From an uncultured Clostridia bacterium (GTDB taxonomy: Bacteria > Bacillota > Clostridia > Christensenellales > Aristaeellaceae): a stretch of DNA of 36,573 nt. The stretch lies in contig CALGBY010000107.1 in the NCBI GenBank assembly GCA_937886445.1, positions 1 through 36,573 of the forward strand, written 5' to 3'. The notes under the pieces were generated by a model, which saw nothing but the letters and a program-made list of their open reading frames with translations, had not been told where the DNA came from and did not search any database. The position numbers and the translations under genes were made by a program. Of this stretch, positions 25,755-34,751 are shown in pieces; the first letter of the stretch is position 1; each line of letters starts with the position of its first letter.

Positions 25755-26846
25755 TTATTCGCCCCTCCTTTCGGCGCGGATCACCTTTTCGGTCTCGCCG
25801 TCAAAAAGATACAGCGCGTCATACGGCACAAAGAACTCCGTATCCCCCTCGGTCTCCTGACCGGGAAGCACCTTCAGGATAACCCGCGTGCCCGCGCAGT
25901 TCACATACAGGTTGCCGCTGTCTCCCAGCATCTCATAAAGCTCGGCGTTTCCCTTGACGCGGCAGGTGTTTTCAGCCTCCCTGATCAGCGCCGCCTCGGG
26001 GCGGAAGCCCAGTACGATCTCTCTGCCCTCCCACTTTGCCGTGTCAAAGCCCGGCTTGAGGGAAAGGTCTATCCTGCTTTCGCCCAGCATGACACAGCCG
26101 TTCTTTACGGTGCATCTCGCGAAGTTCATGGGCGGCTCGCCGATAAAGCCGGCGACGAACACATTGACGGGGTCAAAATACAGTTCTCTCGGGGTGCCCA
26201 CCTGCTGCACATACCCGTCCTTCATCACAACGATCCTGTCCGCCAGCGTCATGGCCTCCGTCTGGTCGTGCGTCACATAAATGGTGGTCGCGCCGGTGGA
26301 ACGGTGGATCTGGGCGATCTCGCTGCGCATGGTCACGCGCTGCTTGGCATCCAGGTTGGAAAGAGGCTCATCCATCAGAAAAATACCGGCCTTGCGGATG
26401 ATGGCGCGGCCGATGGCCACCCTCTGCCGCTGTCCGCCCGAAAGCGCGCGGGGAAGACGGTCCAGATAATCGGTCAGGCCGAGGATGCCGGCCGTTTTCT
26501 TTACGCGGCGGTCGATCTCATCCTCATCCACGCCCATCAGCGTAAGGCCGAAGGCGATGTTGTCATACACCGTCATCTGCGGGTAAAGCGCGTAGCTTTG
26601 AAACACCATGGCGATCCCGCGCTCGCGGGGCGACCATTCGTTGGCATGCTTTCCCTCGATCAGCAATTCGCCGTTCGTGATATCCTCAAGGCCGGCGATC
26701 ATGCGCAGCGTGGTGGATTTACCGCAGCCGGAGGGCCCCACAAACACGATGAACTCGCCCTTCTCCACAGAAAAGCTGAAGTTGTGCACGGCATGGAAGC
26801 CGTTGGGATAGATCTTGTTGATATTGACGAGGGTCAAGTACGACAT
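25755..26846 (-). CDS. ABC transporter ATP-binding protein, UgpC/MsmX (MalK) type, copy B
   Basis: 363 residues from an ATG after CGGGAGGTTTT. Walker A is GPSGCGKST (about 38-46), Q-loop MVFQSYALYPQMTVYDN, signature LSGGQRQRVAIGRAI, Walker B IFLMDEPLSNLD, H-loop VTHDQTEAMTLAD. After residue 235 comes the MalK-type regulatory/TOBE part (GFRPEAALI, then VILKVLPGQE). It energises CUT1-type sugar importers and could serve the permeases in this operon and those at 17605-19444. Its paralogue at 28196-29272 is close in the ATPase core but different in the C-terminal domain. Confidence 0.95.
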   Translation of the reverse strand: MSYLTLVNINKIYPNGFHAVHNFSFSVEKGEFIVFVGPSGCGKSTTLRMIAGLEDITNGELLIEGKHANEWSPRERGIAMVFQSYALYPQMTVYDNIAFGLTLMGVDEDEIDRRVKKTAGILGLTDYLDRLPRALSGGQRQRVAIGRAIIRKAGIFLMDEPLSNLDAKQRVTMRSEIAQIHRSTGATTIYVTHDQTEAMTLADRIVVMKDGYVQQVGTPRELYFDPVNVFVAGFIGEPPMNFARCTVKNGCVMLGESRIDLSLKPGFDTAKWEGREIVLGFRPEAALIREAENTCRVKGNAELYEMLGDSGNLYVNCAGTRVILKVLPGQETEGDTEFFVPYDALYLFDGETEKVIRAERRGE

Positions 26847-26961
26847 AAAACCTCCCGAGGCAATGCGGAGGCTGCCGTATGGCAGGGCTCCGCGCCTTTC
26901 CCAAATCCGTCAGAACGCCTTCCGGCGCGATCATGCGGCCTTTCCGGCCGCGGTTTTCAAA

Positions 26962-27588
26962 TCATGCTTTCTTTTTCGCGTCCTCCACGATCCTGACAAG
27001 CGTGTTTTTCACAAGGATGATCAAAAGGTCAAAGCCCAGATAAAACAGCCCGAACAGGATGGGCTCCACGCCCAGAGGCACGCTGTCCTCCGGCAGGGAG
27101 CGCAGGCGGATCAGCAGCGTGTTCAGCACATTGTAAAACAGGTACACAAGCACGGTCACCAGCGCGCTGTGCAGCACATTGAGCGGCAGGGTGATCAGCT
27201 TTTTTCTTCCCGGCCACATCATGAAGCGGTCAAACTGTCCTTCCGTTTTCGCAAGCAGCCTGAGCGTGCCGTTGGTGAGCAGATCCGTCACCAGGCCGCC
27301 CGCGAGAGACAGCACCACCAGGAGATCCAGCGCGTTCGGGATGGACAGCCCCCACATGAAGAAGAAGCACACGGCGGCCGCAAACCAGAATTTGGCAAAC
27401 AGGGCCTTCAGCGTATCGGGCACGGACAGCTTTTTCCTTCCCCGGTACTTTTTCAGTTCCTCCCTGCTTACGGCGGGGCTGTTGGCGCTGTTTGCCCCGG
27501 CCAGTTCCTCCACGGCATTCTTTTCCAGCCCGTAATAGGCGGCAGCGGTCTCCTGCGCCGTTTTTCTTTCCTCCGGCATTTCAGGCAC
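26962..27588 (-). CDS. Uncharacterised four-helix membrane protein (module B, second gene)
   Basis: 208 residues from GTG at 27588, GGAGG 10 bases upstream; an ATG three codons later is the alternative. No family is recognised. A 60-residue polar N-terminus (rich in Ala and Glu, ending KKYRGRKKLSVP) is followed by hydrophobic segments at about 67-82, 86-104, 131-160 and 173-194, and a basic tail (VEDAKKKA). There is no signal peptide. It starts 2 bases after the stop of the preceding membrane-protein gene and sits directly before ATPase B. Its place equals that of 29274-29768 before ATPase A, suggesting an equivalent role. Confidence 0.75.
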   Translation of the reverse strand: MPEMPEERKTAQETAAAYYGLEKNAVEELAGANSANSPAVSREELKKYRGRKKLSVPDTLKALFAKFWFAAAVCFFFMWGLSIPNALDLLVVLSLAGGLVTDLLTNGTLRLLAKTEGQFDRFMMWPGRKKLITLPLNVLHSALVTVLVYLFYNVLNTLLIRLRSLPEDSVPLGVEPILFGLFYLGFDLLIILVKNTLVRIVEDAKKKA

Positions 27589-27590
27589 CG

Positions 27591-28199
27591 TCAGTCATCC
27601 TCCGCAAGCTCGATCGTTCCCATGTTCTCGTTGCCCACCACATTTACAGAGGTCCTGATCTTTTTGAGCAGCGGGATATAGGCGGGCAGCAGTGCCGTAA
27701 GCAGCAGGCCTGCGCCCACGATCACCGTATGCACCGTAAGCAGGCGCACGATCCCGTGCTTGGTCTGCAGGCGGATCACCTTGGGGAACACGGAAAGGGT
27801 GTTCAGCGTTTCCTGCGCGGTGGAATAGGCCAGATCCTGATACACTCTGCTGACCAGCGTGTTCATATAGATCAGATCCGCCGCGATGACCGCGAAGAAA
27901 AGCAGGAAGGTGAGGATCAGACGCCACACCACCGGCTTTTTGCGGTGCGGGAAGGAATAGCCGTAGCACACAAGGCCCAGAATGGAAAATAGCATCGTGA
28001 TGAACCCGCACAGGCCCATGCCGGAGGCATTGATGAAAGCCGTCGCGTCCGATACCTGTGTAAGCTGCAGCGAATACCACAGAAAGGCGAATACAAGCAC
28101 CGTCAGCGGGATCATGTGCGGCTTGCGCTTCAGCGATACCGCCGCCTTGCGCAGCTTTTCCTTTACAGCGGCGCCAAAAGAGCTTTTCACTTTACTCAT
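27591..28199 (-). CDS. Uncharacterised four-helix membrane protein (module B, first gene)
   Basis: 202 residues. A basic amphipathic N-terminus (1-28) is followed by membrane segments at about 29-47, 59-80, 91-111 and 150-175. An outside loop of about 40 residues lies between helices 3 and 4 (YQDLAYSTAQETLNTLSVFP), with a polar C-terminal tail. No family recognised. The ATG overlaps the stop of ATPase A by 4 bases (ATGA), so the two are translationally coupled. It has the same length and topology as the product of 29765-30373, the first gene of module A, but shows little residue identity by eye. Confidence 0.78.
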   Translation of the reverse strand: MSKVKSSFGAAVKEKLRKAAVSLKRKPHMIPLTVLVFAFLWYSLQLTQVSDATAFINASGMGLCGFITMLFSILGLVCYGYSFPHRKKPVVWRLILTFLLFFAVIAADLIYMNTLVSRVYQDLAYSTAQETLNTLSVFPKVIRLQTKHGIVRLLTVHTVIVGAGLLLTALLPAYIPLLKKIRTSVNVVGNENMGTIELAEDD

Positions 28200-29272
28200 A
28201 TCACGCCGTCCTCTCTGATCGCGTTCCCGGTATCGGGGTCAAAAAAGTGTTTCTTCACAAAGTCCACACGGATCTCATCCCCGTTTTTCAGGTCATGCCA
28301 GCCGCGCAGCTTGGCGCTCAAACGCTGCCCCGCGGGAAGATTGCCGTGCACCAGCGTGTTCATGCCCAGGTTTTCATTGATGTTCACGGTGAGGGGCACA
28401 TTGCTGCCCAGCGCCGCGTCCTCGGGGCGCACGCCCAGGATGAGCTTTTTGTTTTCATAGGCGCGTACGGTGTGTGCCTCGCTCTCATCAAGAGGTACCG
28501 AGAAGCCCTCGCCTTCAAGGCGGTCACCCTTCTTTATCACAGGGAAGGTGTTCATGGGCGGCAGGCCGATGAACCCGGCCACAAACAGGTTTGCCGGCTT
28601 TTCGTACAATTCGCGCGGTGTGCCCACCTGCTGCACCTTTCCCATGCTCATGCACACGATACGGTCCGCCAGGGTGAGCGCCTCCGTCTGGTCATGCGTC
28701 ACATACAGCATGGTGGCGCCCAGCCGCTTGTGCAGAAGCAATATTTCGCGGCGGGTGGCGCCGCGCAGCTTGGCGTCCAGGTTGGAAAGCGGCTCGTCAA
28801 ACAGAAACACCTTGGGGCTGCGCACGATGGCGCGTCCCATGGCCACTCTCTGCCGCTGTCCGCCCGAAAGCTGGGCGGGCTTTTTGTTCAGCTGATCGGT
28901 AAGGCTCAGGATCTCCGCCGCCGCCAGCACCTTTTTGTGTATCACATTGGGGTCCTCCCTGCGCATGGTGAGGGAAAACGCCATGTTTTCATACACGGTC
29001 ATGTGTCCGTAGAGGGCATAGTTCTGAAACACCATGGCCATATCCCTGTCCTTGGCCGGAACGCGGGTGATATCCCTGCCGTCCAGAAGCATTTTGCCCG
29101 ATGTGATATCCTCAAGGCCCGCCACCATGCGCAGCGTGGTGGATTTTCCGCATCCGGAGGGGCCCACCAGCACGATGAATTCCCCGTCCTTTACATCCAG
29201 ATCGAAGTTTTCCACCGCCTGTACATTGCCGTCATAAACCTTGCCGATCCCCGAAAGGGTAAGCCGCGCCAT
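28196..29272 (-). CDS. ABC transporter ATP-binding protein, UgpC/MsmX (MalK) type, copy A
   Basis: 358 residues from the ATG at 29272, after GGGAGGAGAACTGAC; an 18-codon upstream extension overlaps the previous gene and is unlikely. Walker A GPSGCGKST, Q-loop MVFQNYALYGHMTVYEN, signature LSGGQRQRVAMGRAI, Walker B VFLFDEPLSNLD, H-loop VTHDQTEALTLAD. The C-terminal regulatory domain has GVRPEDAALG and ends with FFDPDTGNAI, as in UgpC/MalK. It starts 1 base after the stop of the preceding membrane-protein gene and overlaps the next by 4 bases. A second such ATPase in one operon is unusual. Confidence 0.95.
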   Translation of the reverse strand: MARLTLSGIGKVYDGNVQAVENFDLDVKDGEFIVLVGPSGCGKSTTLRMVAGLEDITSGKMLLDGRDITRVPAKDRDMAMVFQNYALYGHMTVYENMAFSLTMRREDPNVIHKKVLAAAEILSLTDQLNKKPAQLSGGQRQRVAMGRAIVRSPKVFLFDEPLSNLDAKLRGATRREILLLHKRLGATMLYVTHDQTEALTLADRIVCMSMGKVQQVGTPRELYEKPANLFVAGFIGLPPMNTFPVIKKGDRLEGEGFSVPLDESEAHTVRAYENKKLILGVRPEDAALGSNVPLTVNINENLGMNTLVHGNLPAGQRLSAKLRGWHDLKNGDEIRVDFVKKHFFDPDTGNAIREDGVI

Positions 29273-29273
29273 G

Positions 29274-29768
29274 TCAGTTCTCCTCCCTTTCCGTAAGGTC
29301 CAGCCTGATCGAGCGGGCTGCCTCAAGCTTCTTGCATTTTACGGTGTTCACCACGCCCGCGGCGATCAGGCACACGGCGGAGAGCGCCAGCCAGAGCACC
29401 GCCCTTACAAACTGCGGTGTTTCCATCGCGCGCTCGCCCGCCTTCACAAAGGTCTCATACGCCGAAAGCGGCAGGATGAAGATCCTCGCCACCTGCCCGG
29501 CGCCCGCTCCCAGCAGCAGCGCGCTGTAGCCGGGCCTGTATTTCTTTACGCCCTCGGAGGCCAGAAACACAAACAGCATGAACAGCAGGTTGTACACAAC
29601 GGATATCCCCATCATCAGCTGATAATAGAAGTTCTTATCCGTTTCATACACATTGATAAAAAACAGTACATCCAACGCGATCGCCAGATAGCACAGCCGG
29701 GAGGAAGCTGTATTTTTGATATACTTCATCCTGTCCGCGGAGATAAGGCTTTTTTCCTCCGGAGTCAT
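29274..29768 (-). CDS. Uncharacterised four-helix membrane protein (module A, second gene)
   Basis: 164 residues from the ATG at 29768, after GAGGAGGAAAAAGC; the longer frame upstream overlaps the previous gene. Membrane segments at about 24-40, 49-70, 81-100 and 120-142, with a charged N-terminus (MTPEEKSLISADRMKYIKNT) and a charged C-terminus. No family recognised. The ATGA overlap with the previous gene and the 1-base gap to ATPase A make coupled synthesis of all three very likely. Confidence 0.78.
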   Translation of the reverse strand: MTPEEKSLISADRMKYIKNTASSRLCYLAIALDVLFFINVYETDKNFYYQLMMGISVVYNLLFMLFVFLASEGVKKYRPGYSALLLGAGAGQVARIFILPLSAYETFVKAGERAMETPQFVRAVLWLALSAVCLIAAGVVNTVKCKKLEAARSIRLDLTEREEN

Positions 29769-30373
29769 GCTTTTTCCTCCTCTCCCGCGGTCTTGCCCGC
29801 CGCGACCAGCTTCTTTTCGGCTTTCATCAGGGAAAGCTTGAAAAACACATTGGCGATCAGCAGTACGCACACCAGCACCAGCAGGATAAACACGGGCCAG
29901 TGTATATCAAACCAGAAGGTGGATTCGGTATAGTATCCGTTCATCCGGTCCGCAACGGCTTTCAGCGCTTCAAAATCCATCTGAAGGAACTGAGTCCGGT
30001 ATTTTTCGATCTCAAGATGGCACCACACCGAAAAGGCGATGCCGCAAAGGGAAAACACGGCAACGGAAATAAAATTGCCGATGTAGTATCTTCTGCGTGA
30101 ATGGGTGCCTGTTATGAACAGGCCGACGGAAAGTACGAACAGGCCGATGGAAAGGCGGGTGAAAAGGCGGTTGAAGGGCTGCATATCATAATAGATCCAG
30201 CTGCCCTGCACCTCGGTATCGTAGGGGTCCGCTTCCCTGCCGATATTGTTTTTACCGCGCACCAGGTCATAGATATCGGTCATGATGCCCAGAGAGTACA
30301 CGAATATCACCGCGCACATGATCAGCGCGGCAAAACAAAGGATCTTCTGGAATGTCATCTGCTTCCTGTACAT
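29765..30373 (-). CDS. Uncharacterised four-helix membrane protein (module A, first gene)
   Basis: 202 residues. Membrane segments at about 11-30, 71-89, 99-119 and 159-179. Loops at 31-70 (RGKNNIGREADPYDTEVQGS) and 120-158 (aromatic-rich, MNGYYTESTFWFDIHW) probably face outside. The C-terminus is basic then acidic (AAGKTAGEEEKA). No family recognised. The stop overlaps the next start by 4 bases. It is the first gene after the binding protein, behind a stable tetraloop hairpin at 30435-30462. Aromatic outside loops could contact a sugar or the binding protein; this is inference only. Confidence 0.78.
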   Translation of the reverse strand: MYRKQMTFQKILCFAALIMCAVIFVYSLGIMTDIYDLVRGKNNIGREADPYDTEVQGSWIYYDMQPFNRLFTRLSIGLFVLSVGLFITGTHSRRRYYIGNFISVAVFSLCGIAFSVWCHLEIEKYRTQFLQMDFEALKAVADRMNGYYTESTFWFDIHWPVFILLVLVCVLLIANVFFKLSLMKAEKKLVAAGKTAGEEEKA

Positions 30374-30434
30374 GAAAGTCCTCCATCGCGGGGCATCCGC
30401 CGGAAAAATCAGTCTTCGGGGTAAAAAGCCGGGG

Positions 30435-30462
30435 GCGCAGGGGGCCCGAAGGCCCCCCGCGC
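30435..30462 (-). other. 12-bp GC hairpin with UUCG loop after the binding-protein gene
   Basis: Minus strand: GCGCGGGGGGCC, loop TTCG, GGCCCCCTGCGC, i.e. a cUUCGg-closed tetraloop with one G-T pair. A T5 run follows only 7 bases later, so it is an inefficient terminator or an mRNA 3'-end protector of the binding-protein transcript. Confidence 0.75.
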
Positions 30463-30507
30463 GTTGTTTATCCGGTTTCTCCTGAACAAAGCTCAGGATG
30501 CTGTGGC

Positions 30508-32604
30508 TTATTCGAAGTTCTCCTGATAGTAAGCCTTCTGGGCCTGCCAGGCCTTTTCCTTGATGAGCAGGTACTGATCGCCGTTCATCTTGGTGCGTAC
30601 GATCTCGGCAGCGGCCTCGGGGCTGGTCATGCCTTCGTATACGGTTCCGTCAAAGCCGTTTACCACCAGCATGGGGAAGATGAATTCATCGCCGGAGAAC
30701 AGGGTGTTCAGCTCGCTGTAGGTGCCCAGCGTATCGGAATCCTCGTTGGATACGGGCAGTACGGTGGGAACGGAGGTGTACCAGGGGTTCTCGGTGATGG
30801 CCAGCTCGGGATGCTTGATGGTGCCCAGAGCGATGGCGCGGCTCAGCTTGGCGGCGCCTTCCTTGCCTACGGGATGCGTGCAGTTGTACTCAAAGGCCTG
30901 AGACTTGGCGAAGCTCAGGGTGCTGCCCAGATAGTAACGGGCAAAGTTGGTGTAGTTGCCGCCGGCCAGCTCCCACAGAGCGTCGAAGGTGGCATCGGAG
31001 ATCACGGGCATCTGCTTGCCGTTGAAGTCCAGGGTGACATAGGAACCGTCATCGTTGGTCTTGATGAAGGCATCGGGGCCATAGCTCATCAGGATCTGAC
31101 CTTCCTCGGAGTAAGCGTAGTCGATCAGCTTCAGGCAGGCGTTGAGCTTGTCGGGATCATCCTTGACAGAGGCCACGGAGATGCCCCAGCCGTCGGTCTT
31201 CACGCTGCGCCAGGATTCGGTATAGCGCATATAGACGCCGTTGGGATCGGTGCCGTCGAACCAGCGGGATACGGGCACCATGATGGCGGTGTACTTTTCG
31301 CCTTCGTCATTCTGAAGCTTGGTCTTGTTGTACACGGTCTGGGTCTGGTTGTAGTCGTAGCTGCAGAAGGCCAGATCCTGCTCCAGGTAGTTCTCGCTCT
31401 TCACAGCGGCGCTCTCGATGTAGCTCTGGCTGATCAGGCCTTCGAGCACCAGATCATGGAAGCGATCGATCGCCTGATAGGTCTCAACATCCATACGGCC
31501 GTCATGCAGATTGCCGTCGGTGCCGATGTACAGGAAGTCCTGACGGGATTCAGCGCCGCGCACACCGAACAGGTTGAGGGCGAAGCGGTGCACGTCGGGG
31601 CGGCGGGAGTTGGCATTCTCTTCACGGGAGAAGATGCCGTAGATGGTGTCGGTGCCGTTCAGGGTCCAGGGGTTGGCTACCACGCAGCGCAGCAGAGCGA
31701 CGAGCTCGTCCACGTCCCAGGCAGCGTTCTGGCCGATGAACAGGTCAGCACGGTTGGTGCCGTAGTATCCGTTATAAGCGGTGTCGATGTAGTCGCGCAG
31801 CATGTTCACGGCGGTCACACCATCGATCTCGCCAGCGGCGTTCATCTTGGCAACGATGTTGCCGGCGGCGTCGTAATCCTTGGTCACCTGCTCAACGGCA
31901 GTGCCATCGGCGGTCACAACGTCCACGGTGATCTTGCCCTCGGTGGGCATGAAGGGCTCGTAGTGATAGGGCTGCAGGGTCTTGCTCTGCTCGGCAGTGA
32001 AGGCGCCTTCGCCGTTCAGCAGCTTTTCAGCCATATCGATACGCATAAGGGGCATCTTTTCGATGTCGTTTACGCCGTCAAAGTAGGGGCTGAAGTAGAT
32101 AGCGCCGGTTTCCACATTACCGGTGATGGAAAGCATAACGATGGGGTTGCTCTCCAGGTAAGCGGAGAAGTTGGGCATATACTCCAGATAGTCCGCGATG
32201 TTTACGATCATGCCCTTCTCGCCGTATTCGCTCAGCAGAGAAGCGGTACCGCTGATCATATCCACCTGGTCCAGCTGATCCTGCCAGAAAGCAAATTCCT
32301 TGGAAGCGCCGTTGCCCTGGTACTTGTCCACAAATTTCATACCGAGGCGCTTTTCAACTTCCACCCAGGTGGGCTTCAGGTCGCCGGTGTAGTAGGTAAC
32401 GCCGTCGGGCAGGGTGAGGCCGTCACCGACGATGTCCGCAGTGAAGAACAGGCCGGTCTTGGCGCTGTTGTAGCCGGTCGCCATGCGCAGCTCGAGGCCG
32501 GGCGTGAAGGCCAGCGGGTCTTCTTCGGCGGAAGCGAAGGAAGTCACGGAAAGTACCATGACGGCCGCCAGAACAAGAGCCAGCAGTTTGGAAAGTTTGT
32601 TCAT
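30508..32604 (-). CDS. Large extracellular solute-binding protein, Lpl type (698 residues)
   Basis: ATG after CAGGAGGTAGAACCT. The signal peptide MNKLSKLLALVLAAVMVLSV continues to a cleavage site at ASA before EEDPLAF; it has no lipobox Cys. At 698 residues it is longer than ordinary family 1 binding proteins (400-550), like the extended LplA-type proteins. GYYGTNRADLFIGQ, YIGTDGNLHDGRMD and DDPDKLNACLKLIDYAYSEE fit that group. It should bind an oligosaccharide for the two upstream-encoded permeases. Its reading strand uses a strongly biased codon set, suggesting high expression. Followed by a stable hairpin at 30435-30462. Confidence 0.88.
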   Translation of the reverse strand: MNKLSKLLALVLAAVMVLSVTSFASAEEDPLAFTPGLELRMATGYNSAKTGLFFTADIVGDGLTLPDGVTYYTGDLKPTWVEVEKRLGMKFVDKYQGNGASKEFAFWQDQLDQVDMISGTASLLSEYGEKGMIVNIADYLEYMPNFSAYLESNPIVMLSITGNVETGAIYFSPYFDGVNDIEKMPLMRIDMAEKLLNGEGAFTAEQSKTLQPYHYEPFMPTEGKITVDVVTADGTAVEQVTKDYDAAGNIVAKMNAAGEIDGVTAVNMLRDYIDTAYNGYYGTNRADLFIGQNAAWDVDELVALLRCVVANPWTLNGTDTIYGIFSREENANSRRPDVHRFALNLFGVRGAESRQDFLYIGTDGNLHDGRMDVETYQAIDRFHDLVLEGLISQSYIESAAVKSENYLEQDLAFCSYDYNQTQTVYNKTKLQNDEGEKYTAIMVPVSRWFDGTDPNGVYMRYTESWRSVKTDGWGISVASVKDDPDKLNACLKLIDYAYSEEGQILMSYGPDAFIKTNDDGSYVTLDFNGKQMPVISDATFDALWELAGGNYTNFARYYLGSTLSFAKSQAFEYNCTHPVGKEGAAKLSRAIALGTIKHPELAITENPWYTSVPTVLPVSNEDSDTLGTYSELNTLFSGDEFIFPMLVVNGFDGTVYEGMTSPEAAAEIVRTKMNGDQYLLIKEKAWQAQKAYYQENFE

Positions 32605-32686
32605 AGGTTCTACCTCCTGTTTATTTGCAGCCCGCCTCAGCGGGTCCGCTTTCTATGTTGCCGGGGCCCTCTCCCCGGGTAACATC

Positions 32687-33577
32687 TTATTCCTTAACGC
32701 CGCCGGCGTTGGTGCCCTTGGCGAAGTACTTCTGAATAAAGGGATAAATGATCAGGATGGGGATGATGGAGCACACCACCAGAGCGTAGATGATGGAATC
32801 GCTCGCGTAGCTCTCGTTCCAGCCGGTCATCTGCTCGCTGTCGGTAAACTCCTCCAGCTTCAGGCGGATGAACACCTGCAGGGGATGCTCATGGTCATTG
32901 GTCATCATCTGTCTGGCCCAGAAATAGCCGTTCCAGCGGGAAATGGCAAAGAACAGCGCCACGGTGGCGATGGTGGATTTGCACATGGGGATGTACACCT
33001 TGCGCAGCACCTGATATTCGGTGGCGCCGTCCACGATGGCGGCCTCCTCGATCTCGCTCGGCACGCCCTCAAAGGCGTTGCGCAGCAGGATCACATTCAT
33101 CGCGCCCACGCCCATCGCGATGACCACCAGCCATTTGTCATCCGATATGCCCAGCGAGCGGAACACCTGCTGGGTGTTCAGGTAGTTCAGGTACTGCGGT
33201 ACGAGGCCCGCGGAAAACCACATCGTGAATACCAGAAAGAAGTTGAACATCTTGCGCCCCAGCAGCCGCTTTTTGGAAAGCGCGTAGGCGCCCAGGATGG
33301 ATACCGCCATGCTCCACACCGTGCCGTACAGCGTGAGGAACAGGGTGTTGGAATAGGCGTTCCAGAACATATTGTCGCCGAACATCTCGGCAAAAGCGTC
33401 AAACTGAAAATCCTTAGGCAAAAGCGTGATCTCGCCGTACTCCACGGCGTGCCTGCCGCTGAGAGAGGCGCTGATCGCGTACACGAAGGGGTACAGGCAC
33501 AGCAGGGCGAACACGGCAAGGAAGAAGTAGCTGATGATCTTGAACACCAGCTCGCTGGTTTCCAGTTTTCTTTTCAT
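32687..33577 (-). CDS. Carbohydrate ABC transporter permease, YtcP/LplC type
   Basis: 296 residues from the ATG at 33577, after AAGGAGGAAGAAA; the frame open to 33628 overlaps the previous gene and lacks an RBS. Six membrane segments, with LCLYPFVYAISASLSGRHAV near the N-terminus. The EAA loop EEAAIVDGATEYQVLRKVYI (about 190-209) binds an ATPase, here probably one of the two encoded downstream. Partner of the permease at 33594-34658. Small GC-rich hairpins (32631-32644 and 32661-32679) lie between it and the binding-protein gene. Confidence 0.93.
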   Translation of the reverse strand: MKRKLETSELVFKIISYFFLAVFALLCLYPFVYAISASLSGRHAVEYGEITLLPKDFQFDAFAEMFGDNMFWNAYSNTLFLTLYGTVWSMAVSILGAYALSKKRLLGRKMFNFFLVFTMWFSAGLVPQYLNYLNTQQVFRSLGISDDKWLVVIAMGVGAMNVILLRNAFEGVPSEIEEAAIVDGATEYQVLRKVYIPMCKSTIATVALFFAISRWNGYFWARQMMTNDHEHPLQVFIRLKLEEFTDSEQMTGWNESYASDSIIYALVVCSIIPILIIYPFIQKYFAKGTNAGGVKE

Positions 33578-33593
33578 TTTCTTCCTCCTTCCC

Positions 33594-34658
33594 TTAATAC
33601 AGCGAGGTATCGGAAGCCTTGCGGGCAATGGTATTGGCGCCGATCACCAGCAGCATGCCCACCACATTGTTGATCATTTCCGCCGCGCTGGCCAGGCCCT
33701 TGGTGGTGCCGCTGGTGCCCAGCAGACCCTTTCTGTAGGCGTAGGTGGATACCACATCGGCGGTCACATAGGTCTTGGTGTTGTAAAGCAGGATCACCTT
33801 TTCGTAGCCGATGGAAAGCAGCGCGCCGATACGGGTGATGAGCATGATGACGATGGTGGAAAGGATGGCGGGCAGCACCACATAGCGCATCTGGCTCCAT
33901 TTGTTGGCGCCGTCGATCTGCGCCGCTTCATAGCCGGTGGGCGAAATGGCGATGATGGCGGCAAAGTACACGATGCTGCCGTAGCCCGCGCCCTCCCAGA
34001 TGCCGCTCAGCTGGTAGATGGCGCGGAAATAGCCGGGATCGTTCAGAAGGCCCTGATTGGCCGCCTCAGCCGAGATCAGCCCGATATCCGAAAGGAACTT
34101 GCTCACGATGCCCACGCCCGAGATCACGCTTCCCTGCTTCACCAGCATGGTGATCAGCGTGGTCATAACAACGGTGGACATGAACTTGGGCAGGTAGGAA
34201 AGCACCTGGAAGGCCGATCTCGCGATATTGCTGCGCACCTCGTTGAAGAAGAGCGCCAGTATGATGGGCACCGGGAAGCCGAACAGCAGCCCGTAAAAGC
34301 TGAGCAGGAAGGTGTTGCGCAGCGCGCGCCAGAAGGTGAGCGCCTCATCGCCGGAAATGAGCGAGCGGAAATAGGAAAAACCGGAATAGAGCTGCTCGGA
34401 GACGGGGCTTGAATCCCTGTACACCTTAAAGCAGCCCAGCAGATCATACATGGGGAAATAGCGCCAGAACAGATATACCAGCACCATGGGCACCAGCATG
34501 ATGTACAGCCGCCAGTCCCTCAGCACCGTGCGCCACACATGCAGCCAGTGATGCTTTTCCACGCTGTCGCGTACCTTCTGCTCCGGGTTTTCCCGGTAGG
34601 TGCGCGTTTCCTCATCAAATATCAGGTAATCCGACGCCTTTGCAGCCATATCCTTCAC
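33594..34658 (-). CDS. Sugar ABC transporter permease, LplB type
   Basis: 354 residues, longer than usual because of a 50-residue polar N-terminus (DYLIFDEETRTYRENPEQKV). Then six membrane segments, with YIMLVPMVLVYLFWRYFPMY opening and DLLGCFKVYRDSSPVSEQ following. The EAA loop is YEAAQIDGANKWSQMRYVVL (about 246-265). It pairs with the permease encoded 16 bases downstream. The cytoplasmic N-terminal extension is not seen in the LplB-like permease at 18524-19444 and could contact one of the accessory proteins. Confidence 0.92.
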   Translation of the reverse strand: MKDMAAKASDYLIFDEETRTYRENPEQKVRDSVEKHHWLHVWRTVLRDWRLYIMLVPMVLVYLFWRYFPMYDLLGCFKVYRDSSPVSEQLYSGFSYFRSLISGDEALTFWRALRNTFLLSFYGLLFGFPVPIILALFFNEVRSNIARSAFQVLSYLPKFMSTVVMTTLITMLVKQGSVISGVGIVSKFLSDIGLISAEAANQGLLNDPGYFRAIYQLSGIWEGAGYGSIVYFAAIIAISPTGYEAAQIDGANKWSQMRYVVLPAILSTIVIMLITRIGALLSIGYEKVILLYNTKTYVTADVVSTYAYRKGLLGTSGTTKGLASAAEMINNVVGMLLVIGANTIARKASDTSLY

Positions 34659-34751
34659 TCTCCCGCGTCATTCGGGGCCGTATCCGTCTTTTCCGCGCCT
34701 CCCCGTAGGCGTGAAAACGATGCTCCATTCAGCTTCGGAAGCCGGCCGTCC

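Noticed and set aside
30811..32682. 623-codon open frame on the plus strand opposite the 698-residue binding protein
   Set aside because: Shadow of a highly biased gene; no start signals or recognisable domains.
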